Source: Bacteroidia bacterium
GTDB taxonomy: Bacteria > Bacteroidota > Bacteroidia > NS11-12g > UBA9320
DNA length: 9,180 bases
Assembly (NCBI GenBank): GCA_013042025.1
Contig: JABDQY010000266.1
Coordinates: 1 to 9,180, forward strand
Direction of reading: 5' to 3'
Of this stretch, positions 1 through 4,781 are shown piece by piece. Position numbers and translations under genes: made by a program. Every line of letters starts with the position of its first letter. The stretch's first letter is position 1. The notes under the pieces were generated by a model. It worked only from the letters and a program-made list of their open reading frames with translations. It searched no databases and was not told the origin of the DNA.

Positions 1-157
1 CAATTAACCATTCACCATTGTGTTGAGCAAAAGAGTAGGATTGCAATCCAGAAAGATCATTAATTGAAACAGGAGTTAATTTAAGTTCGTAGTTATCAAT
101 CTGTGCAAAAGCAAAGAATGATAGAAATGTAAGTGATAGTGTTATAATATTTTTCAT
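1..157 (-). CDS. Secreted protein, N-terminal fragment (partial)
   Basis: The first 52 codons of a minus-strand gene that runs off the left edge are present. Translation gives a clear signal peptide (MKNIITLSLTFLSFFAFAQ, likely cleaved after the Ala-Phe-Ala near residue 18) followed by a mature start ending in GLQSYSFAQHNGEWLI. From memory, this resembles the opening of Bacteroidota secreted kelch-like/T9SS proteins, in which a 'Gly-Leu-x-Ser-Tyr ... Trp-Leu-(I/V)' segment precedes the first propeller blade; this assignment is tentative because only the start is visible. The start codon overlaps the stop of the upstream TauE/SafE gene in an ATGA (bases 154-157), which suggests translational coupling and membership of the same operon. 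Export is well supported by the sequence; function is not. Confidence 0.72.
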   Translation of the reverse strand, partial: MKNIITLSLTFLSFFAFAQIDNYELKLTPVSINDLSGLQSYSFAQHNGEWLI

Positions 158-954
158 GTGTTAAAAATTTCAATAATGATTATAAAAACGGCCATCCCAA
201 GTATAAAATAGCCGAATGCTTTTTTGAGTTTTTTAGAATTTACCTTTTTGGAAATGGCTAAACCAAACACCATTCCTAGTATTGCAAATCCAGTAAAGAT
301 TAATAAAAAGTTCCAATCAATGTTTTGTCCGCTACCCATGTCTCCAAGGAATCCGATTAAACTTTTTAAAGTGATTATGACCAACGAAGTAGCAACGGCT
401 TCTTTCATGGATAAACCTACAAGCAATACGAGTGCAGGTACAATTAGAAATCCACCTCCTGCTCCAACTAGGCCTGTAATCAATCCAACAAAAACGCCCT
501 CTCCAATCAGAAGAGGAATGTTTAGATCTTTATCTTTATGGGACGTGTTCTTTCGTTCTTTAATCATTGCTCTAGCAGCAATCAACATCACAATGGCAAA
601 GAATATCATTATGCCGATATCTTTAGTTAGAGTAAAGCTGCCAATGTTGAACAGATTTTCGGGAATAAACGGAATGATGAATCTTCGTGTTATGTATACC
701 GTTAAAATAGAAGGAATGGCAAATAGCACTCCGATTTTATACGCAATTTCTTTTTCAAAGTGTTTTTTAATAGCTCCAACCAAAGCAGCGATCCCAACAA
801 CAAAAAGAGAATAGGCGGTGCTCAGAATTGGACTAATACCAAAAACATATACCAATATTGGAACAGATAGAATAGATCCTCCTCCGCCAAAAATACCCAG
901 AGTAAGTCCCATTACTGTTGCTAATACGTATCCAATGATAACGTGGATTTCCAT
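154..954 (-). CDS. TauE/SafE family membrane transporter (sulfite-exporter type)
   Basis: This is a 266-residue, almost wholly hydrophobic inner-membrane protein with the internal duplication typical of TauE/SafE (DUF81). The first half carries a Gly-rich motif at about residues 20-39 (GIFGGGGSILSVPILVYVFG), and the second half repeats it at about 164-178 (GAGGGFLIVPALVLL). About eight membrane segments can be picked out, with a charged loop near residues 130-146 separating the halves. Length fits the family (about 250-270). Members are linked to export or uptake of sulfite, sulfonates, sulfoacetate or other small anions, but the substrate cannot be read from sequence. It lies 51 bases after the Crp/Fnr gene and overlaps the next secreted-protein gene by four bases, so it is probably part of the porin-FMN-regulator operon. 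No Shine-Dalgarno sequence is visible before the ATG. Confidence 0.9.
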   Translation of the reverse strand: MEIHVIIGYVLATVMGLTLGIFGGGGSILSVPILVYVFGISPILSTAYSLFVVGIAALVGAIKKHFEKEIAYKIGVLFAIPSILTVYITRRFIIPFIPENLFNIGSFTLTKDIGIMIFFAIVMLIAARAMIKERKNTSHKDKDLNIPLLIGEGVFVGLITGLVGAGGGFLIVPALVLLVGLSMKEAVATSLVIITLKSLIGFLGDMGSGQNIDWNFLLIFTGFAILGMVFGLAISKKVNSKKLKKAFGYFILGMAVFIIIIEIFNT

Positions 955-1005
955 TTGCTGCGAAGGTCGTTCAAACAGAAAAAATAGGCGGCAACTTCAG
1001 TTACA

Positions 1006-1665
1006 TTATAAATGGGTTAGTACTATCTTGTTTCTTCCATGCGTTATTAATCCTTCTTTTTCAAGTTTGGATAAAATCCTAGAAATAACCACTCTGGAAG
1101 AATGAAGATCATTGGCAATCTGAGAATGGGTCGAGTGAATTTCTTTATCCCCAGTTACCATCGCCTTATCTCTTAAATACTTGTAGATGCGTTCTTCCAT
1201 ATTATTAAATGCAAGGTTGTCAATTGCTTCGAGCATCTCAGTCATTCGATAATTGTAGGTTTCAAGAATGAAATCACGCCAAGATTTATATTTTGCCATC
1301 CAATGTTCAACACGAGAGATAGGGATGAACAATAGTTCTGCATCACTCTCTGATATTGCTCTAATTTTACTTTTTGAAGATTTTGCTCCACAGTTTAATG
1401 TAACTGCACATGTGTCTCCAATTTCCAGATAGTATAAAAGTAATTCTTTACCATCGTCATCCTCAGTCATTATCTTTAAAGAACCAGACACAATAAGCGG
1501 TAAATATTCAATTTTATCTCCGATGTCTACTACAAGTTCGTCTGGTTTAAAATTTCTTAACTGACCATTCAGGCAGATTTCATTAATAAGTTCTTCTTCA
1601 AATATGTTTTGAAATTTCGCATGTAAATTCTCGTAACATACGATATCAAAAGGTGCGGTAGACAT
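1006..1665 (-). CDS. Crp/Fnr family transcriptional regulator
   Basis: The 219-residue protein has the standard Crp/Fnr plan: an N-terminal cyclic-nucleotide-binding-fold sensor domain (about 20-120), a dimerisation helix (about 125-155) and a C-terminal winged helix-turn-helix (about 158-217, with recognition helix near 189-202, SSRVVISRILSKLE). In the effector pocket the Crp signature (Gly-Glu followed by Arg-Ser) is not kept: the stretch reads GDTCAVTLNC at 83-92, without the phosphate-binding Arg, so cAMP is an unlikely ligand. Four cysteines (10, 31, 86, 92) lie in the sensor half, which would allow thiol or metal sensing, but no Fnr-type Fe-S pattern is evident. The position equivalent to Crp Glu181 is Val192, while the equivalents of Arg180 and Arg185 are kept (Arg191, Arg196). 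It starts 20 bases after the FMN-binding gene and probably regulates its own operon. Confidence 0.92.
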   Translation of the reverse strand: MSTAPFDIVCYENLHAKFQNIFEEELINEICLNGQLRNFKPDELVVDIGDKIEYLPLIVSGSLKIMTEDDDGKELLLYYLEIGDTCAVTLNCGAKSSKSKIRAISESDAELLFIPISRVEHWMAKYKSWRDFILETYNYRMTEMLEAIDNLAFNNMEERIYKYLRDKAMVTGDKEIHSTHSQIANDLHSSRVVISRILSKLEKEGLITHGRNKIVLTHL

Positions 1666-1685
1666 GTGGCGAATTTAAGAAAAAA

Positions 1686-2225
1686 TCACAAGGATTCTTT
1701 AAGAACTTTGATTTGATTATTGATGCCTTGTGTGATGGATTTAACTGATATGGTTGCTCCTGAAATTCCATCAATATTTTTGCCAACTTCAAATTTTTCT
1801 CCTTTTTCAAATTGTTTCAACCAACCTTTATTGGCAATTTGATAACCATGATTAGCGGTGTATTCCAAAACTCTGACTTTTTTAATGTTTTTATGAGCAT
1901 CAAAAGCAGTCATAAAAAAGAACTGCTCAAAACTTTGAGAATCGGTGTTGGGATTGTCACAACCTCCAATTTTGCAACCAAGTGCTCTGCTAATCATGGA
2001 ATACCCTACTACAGAATCCAATTCAACAACTTTAAATAATTGATGATTAATCATAGCCGTATCAATTACAGGAATTTCAACAGAAACCACTTCCTTCGAA
2101 AACACTTTCGATAAGTGTTTATTCATTTTTCTAGACAAGTAATCGGGTAAATAGCTATACATCGCAACCATTGAAGTTGCAAAAAGCATAGTAATTAAAC
2201 CTAATGTGAACGTCTTTCTTAACAT
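1686..2225 (-). CDS. Membrane-anchored FMN-binding (flavinylated) protein, RnfG/NqrC-like domain
   Basis: This 179-residue protein has one N-terminal membrane segment (about 7-26) without a lipobox, a linker, and an FMN-binding domain (about 65-175). The covalent flavinylation motif is present as D152-G-I-S-G-A-T158-I-S; in this family ApbE esterifies FMN to that Thr, so Thr158 is the predicted site. The topology puts the flavin on the periplasmic side, where such proteins relay electrons, as in the NqrC and RnfG subunits. No other Nqr/Rnf subunit and no apbE lie in the window, so the partner and the flavin transferase must be elsewhere. A Cys-containing insertion, CKIGGC (84-89), sits in the first half of the domain and is not part of the core motif. 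The start is 3 bases after the porin stop, indicating co-transcription. The ATG is preferred because the membrane anchor follows directly. Confidence 0.88.
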   Translation of the reverse strand: MLRKTFTLGLITMLFATSMVAMYSYLPDYLSRKMNKHLSKVFSKEVVSVEIPVIDTAMINHQLFKVVELDSVVGYSMISRALGCKIGGCDNPNTDSQSFEQFFFMTAFDAHKNIKKVRVLEYTANHGYQIANKGWLKQFEKGEKFEVGKNIDGISGATISVKSITQGINNQIKVLKESL

Positions 2226-2228
2226 GTT

Positions 2229-3416
2229 TTATCTAAACCAATATCCAACACCTAAGTTTATAGTTGTTGACTTTTTATCATTTCCGTTTATGATTTGTTG
2301 GAAGTCACCTTTGGCTACAAAATTAGGATTTAAGTACCAAGTTAATCCAGATGTTATAACCGAACTCGCATAGCTTAAGTTAGATGTTTGATTTTCATTC
2401 ACTGCATTGTGCGAATTAAAATTGGAATATCGTACAAACGGAACCAGTTTCTTTTTCATTTTTAGAAGTGAGGAAATGTCATAACCAGCTTCAATGTAAT
2501 AGCCGAAAGCGTTTGTTCCCAAATCGGTACCTGTAAGTGCATTGTATTGGTCTGTATTGCTAAGGTTTGCTAGAATCAATTCGCCTCGGGTTTCAAATTT
2601 CTTAAGCTGGTATCTAAAGTCAACACCAATCATTGCAATCCCAATTGACGAACTATCTGCTTGATTTAATTGAGCTAGACTATCTTTTTTGAGGTTATTG
2701 AAAAGTGAGGATTCGGTGTTGCCAAAGTATCCTGCTAATCCAAAATCTAATCCTTTAATTCCGTAATAAGTAAGCTTTCCAGAAAAATCGGGACTCGTCA
2801 TAGTGACTTGAGATCCTTTCTGCCTTGCTCCTCGAATAGGTTTGCTTCCATTTAATTTTGCTGAACCATCATATCCCAAAGGACCATTTACTAAATACAA
2901 TTGATATCTTAAACCTGCATTTGGGATATTTCCTGCTACTCCTGCACCTATTTCTCTCCAGGTAGTAGGAACAAGAACATTGTCAATTACAGGTCTTTCA
3001 ACTCCATTAAATGTTGTTGGTTCGTGATATTCGTTAACAATTCCCATAGGAATTAGCAGTAATCCTGCTTGAACGTTTAGCCATGGTTTTGCTTGGTAGT
3101 TTAGAAACGCTTGCTCTAGAAAAACTTCTTTGATATGCTCAATTTCGATTTCAGTAATAAACGAGGTCTTTTGGTCAAACTTATAACCAAACAGCAATAC
3201 TTGTCGATGAACATCCAATTCTCCGTTATAACGTGTGTCAGGGTCTACTTGTTGATTGTAATGCACTTCACCATAAGCAGCCATCAAAAGATTGCCACCT
3301 TTACTATCTATTAATGTTTGGGCAGAGTTTTTTCGTTGGGTCACTGTTGAATCTTTGGTTTGTGCCTTTGCTCCAAAAGTTGCACAGAAGAGTAAAAGCA
3401 GAATGAGATGTTTCAT
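2229..3416 (-). CDS. Outer-membrane beta-barrel porin (OprO/OprP-like)
   Basis: The 395-residue protein begins with a signal peptide (hydrophobic run, then Ala-Lys-Ala before Gln19, a classical signal peptidase I site). The mature part is dominated by alternating polar/hydrophobic beta strands with aromatic girdles and ends in GVGYWFR, with an aromatic residue near the C-terminus as expected for BAM-dependent barrels. Segments such as YGEVHYNQ (near residue 49), the Glu-rich strand ITEIEIEHIKEVFLEQAF, and NEYHEPTTFNGVERP resemble a widespread Bacteroidota porin family; I recognise this from memory, not from a search. There is no plug domain or TonB box, so it is not a TonB-dependent receptor. 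It is the first gene of the operon, just downstream of a promoter-like element, and is followed after 3 bases by the FMN-binding gene. Substrate unknown. Confidence 0.85.
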   Translation of the reverse strand: MKHLILLLLFCATFGAKAQTKDSTVTQRKNSAQTLIDSKGGNLLMAAYGEVHYNQQVDPDTRYNGELDVHRQVLLFGYKFDQKTSFITEIEIEHIKEVFLEQAFLNYQAKPWLNVQAGLLLIPMGIVNEYHEPTTFNGVERPVIDNVLVPTTWREIGAGVAGNIPNAGLRYQLYLVNGPLGYDGSAKLNGSKPIRGARQKGSQVTMTSPDFSGKLTYYGIKGLDFGLAGYFGNTESSLFNNLKKDSLAQLNQADSSSIGIAMIGVDFRYQLKKFETRGELILANLSNTDQYNALTGTDLGTNAFGYYIEAGYDISSLLKMKKKLVPFVRYSNFNSHNAVNENQTSNLSYASSVITSGLTWYLNPNFVAKGDFQQIINGNDKKSTTINLGVGYWFR

Positions 3417-3432
3417 ATTATTTTTGATGGAG

Positions 3433-3440
3433 CAAAATTA
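3433..3440 (-). promoter_or_regulatory. Candidate -7 element of the porin operon promoter
   Basis: Read on the minus strand the sequence is TAATTTTG, an exact match to the Bacteroidota -7 consensus TAnnTTTG, ending 16 bases before the porin ATG. No convincing -33 TTG is found at the usual distance; that region is occupied by the AT-only palindrome. The leader would be short, at roughly ten bases. AT-rich DNA gives chance matches, so confidence is moderate. Confidence 0.5.
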
Positions 3441-3466
3441 TTTTTATTTAGAATAAATAAAAATAA
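3438..3466. promoter_or_regulatory. 29-bp perfect AT-only palindrome, candidate operator
   Basis: Two 13-base arms (ttatttttattta and taaataaaaataa) are exact reverse complements around a 3-base centre (gaa). The palindrome touches the upstream end of the candidate -7 element and covers the place of the -33 element, a typical position for a dimeric regulator. The Crp/Fnr protein encoded two genes downstream is the obvious candidate to bind. An alternative is a weak transcription terminator after the upstream methyltransferase gene, since the right-to-left reading is followed by TTTT, but a stem without any G-C pair would be unstable. No gene overlaps it. Confidence 0.45.
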
Positions 3467-3523
3467 GAACAGCTAGAAATAGTATGATATTCATCATAAC
3501 CTACCCAATTGAGGGGGTGGCGG

Positions 3524-4132
3524 TTATTGTAATTCTCTTTTTAAAAGGGCAAAAACAAAGTTTTGGGTTGTTTCAAACGGAGTTTTATGTATTTGAGTTA
3601 CAAATTTTGAGATTCTATATGGAGGAGAAAAGGTCTCTCGAATTTTTTCTTCATTGTATTGACTAATCGCTAAACCGCTACATTTTAAAGGTCCATCTGT
3701 TGCAAATGTACCAAGAACTATATTGGTAGCATTTGCACTTACAAGTTGTTTGTATGAGTCTATTTCAACTTCTGATGTTAGGAAATGAAAAACGGCTCTA
3801 TCATGCCAAAGGTTATACATCTGATTAGGTTTAAACTCTAGAATATCACTGACAATCCATTTAACGTTCTTAGCTTTTGACCCTAATCTACTTTTAGCCC
3901 TTTCGATTGCCGCTTCTGAAATATCAAGAACCGTGATGTTTTGGTATCCTAATTCCAAAAGATGATCGACAAAGTTTCCGTCTCCACCTCCAATATCAAT
4001 TATTGACACACTGGGGTCTAGGTTTAATTCTGAAATTAAACTTAGCGATGTTTTTGGAACATCCTGTGTCCAGCTCACTTCATGTGGTAATTTAGTGGTG
4101 TATATTTTTTCCCAATGGTCTTTTCTATTCAT
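3524..4132 (-). CDS. Class I SAM-dependent methyltransferase
   Basis: This 202-residue cytosolic enzyme has a Rossmann-type methyltransferase fold. The start (HWEKIY, then VSW and PKTSL) is typical of a small-molecule methyltransferase group. Motif I, which contacts SAM, is IIDIGGGDGN (44-53); the acidic residue that binds the SAM ribose is Asp70 in VLDIS; a WIVSDILEF segment forms the next strand, followed by LWHDRAVFHFL, the post-motif region of this group. The C-terminal part contains GPLKCSGL and QYNEE, which I recall from Bacteroidota homologues usually annotated simply as methyltransferase-domain proteins. The acceptor substrate is unknown; annotation transfers such as trans-aconitate or thiopurine methyltransferase would not be justified. 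Its ATG overlaps the stop of the upstream DUF1905 gene (ATGA, 4129-4132), so the two are translationally coupled. Confidence 0.88.
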   Translation of the reverse strand: MNRKDHWEKIYTTKLPHEVSWTQDVPKTSLSLISELNLDPSVSIIDIGGGDGNFVDHLLELGYQNITVLDISEAAIERAKSRLGSKAKNVKWIVSDILEFKPNQMYNLWHDRAVFHFLTSEVEIDSYKQLVSANATNIVLGTFATDGPLKCSGLAISQYNEEKIRETFSPPYRISKFVTQIHKTPFETTQNFVFALLKRELQ

Positions 4133-4641
4133 TTTTTGTTGGCTTGTTTAAATGCTTCATTTAATTCTTTGAAGTCCAATTTCCCATCAACAGATTTTAA
4201 GTATTCGAGCATTACGAGTGCTTTTTTAATTCTAATTTCAGAAGATTTTGGTTTGCCTACTATATGAATTAAACTTCGTTGTTTTCCTAATGTAAGTTTT
4301 TTAAAAAGTATATATCCGTGTTCATCAATCTCCCAGGCTGACAACAACTCTTCGCAGACAGGCATGCCATATTCTGAATTGTCAGGCTTTAGCAAGACCT
4401 CTACACTATCCCCAATTTCCAATTTCAACTTTTTACGTATTTCTTTATTCGTGTTAATGAAAAAGTTTCCTTCGCCTCCTGGCATTAATGCACATTGAAA
4501 TGTGAGTTGATTATTAATTGTACAAACTACTCTTCGGTTATCCTTGTTTATTACTTGAGATCCAATTTCACCTGGGACAAGAATTGCCGCGTACCAAACT
4601 TGATTTGGAATCCGAATGATATGGGATTTAAATTCAACCAA
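4129..4641 (-). CDS. DUF1905 / YdeI-OmpD-associated (OmdA) domain protein, TTG start
   Basis: The 170-residue protein has two parts. Residues 1-86 match the small DUF1905 beta-barrel pattern (ILVPGEIG near 20-27, RRVVCTINN, a Gly-rich turn at 54-59, the strand FFINTNKEIRKKL, then EIGDSVEVLL). Residues about 95-150 match the YdeI/OmpD-associated helical domain (SLIHIVGKPKSSEIRIKKAL), followed by a Lys-rich tail. Proteins with this pair are often labelled bacteriocin-protection proteins, but their biochemical role is not established. The start codon is TTG at 4641-4639: the next in-frame ATG is at residue 53, inside the domain, and an in-frame TGA lies three codons upstream, so the start is tightly constrained. 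No Shine-Dalgarno sequence is seen. It is the first gene of a two-gene unit with the methyltransferase. Confidence 0.85.
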   Translation of the reverse strand: MVEFKSHIIRIPNQVWYAAILVPGEIGSQVINKDNRRVVCTINNQLTFQCALMPGGEGNFFINTNKEIRKKLKLEIGDSVEVLLKPDNSEYGMPVCEELLSAWEIDEHGYILFKKLTLGKQRSLIHIVGKPKSSEIRIKKALVMLEYLKSVDGKLDFKELNEAFKQANKK

Positions 4642-4743
4642 ACAATCTCAATTATGGAGATTCAAAGAAACAATTATTTTGAAGAAATAGAAGTGATAAG
4701 AACTTTGTACTCCCCTTATCTCGGTATATTCAATAGGAATCCC

Positions 4744-4751
4744 TATTTTTG
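4744..4751 (+). promoter_or_regulatory. Candidate -7 element for the M4 protease gene
   Basis: TATTTTTG matches the Bacteroidota -7 consensus TAnnTTTG and lies 30 bases before the protease ATG. A clear TTG at the -33 position is absent. A small inverted repeat (aatagg / cctatt, 4732-4747) overlaps it. The purine-rich stretch aagagaag just before the ATG may help ribosome loading but is not a standard Shine-Dalgarno sequence. Confidence 0.42.
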
Positions 4752-4781
4752 TTAGCTACGGCTTTTTTTAAGAGAAGAATT

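Noticed and set aside
224..814. Open frame of 196 codons on the plus strand opposite the TauE/SafE gene
   Set aside because: It lies wholly antisense to a well supported transporter gene, and its translation has no recognisable domain, no signal and an unnatural Pro/Asn/Ile-rich composition; it is a shadow frame.
154..954. Naming the transporter as a specific sulfite or taurine-pathway exporter
   Set aside because: The family is broad, no sulfonate or sulfite metabolism gene is in the window, and no substrate-determining residue can be read, so only the family name is given.
955..1005. Internal promoter between the regulator and TauE/SafE genes
   Set aside because: On the minus strand a TTG and a TTTG occur at plausible spacing, but the TAnn part of the -7 element is missing, so there is no real support.
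818..1105. Plus-strand open frame across the TauE/SafE start and Crp/Fnr end
   Set aside because: It spans the ends of two well supported minus-strand genes and the gap between them, and encodes nothing recognisable.
1686..2225. Calling the FMN protein NqrC or RnfG
   Set aside because: Only the domain and flavinylation motif match; no other Nqr or Rnf subunit is adjacent, and the neighbours are a porin and a regulator.
3438..3466. Rho-independent terminator for the methyltransferase gene
   Set aside because: The stem has no G-C pair, so it would be a poor RNA hairpin, and its position at the porin promoter fits an operator better; kept only as an alternative.
4495..4755. Plus-strand open frame of 86 codons running into the region before the protease
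   Set aside because: Its first half is antisense to the DUF1905 domain, and the translated product has no domain or signal peptide; the intergenic part is better explained as promoter DNA.
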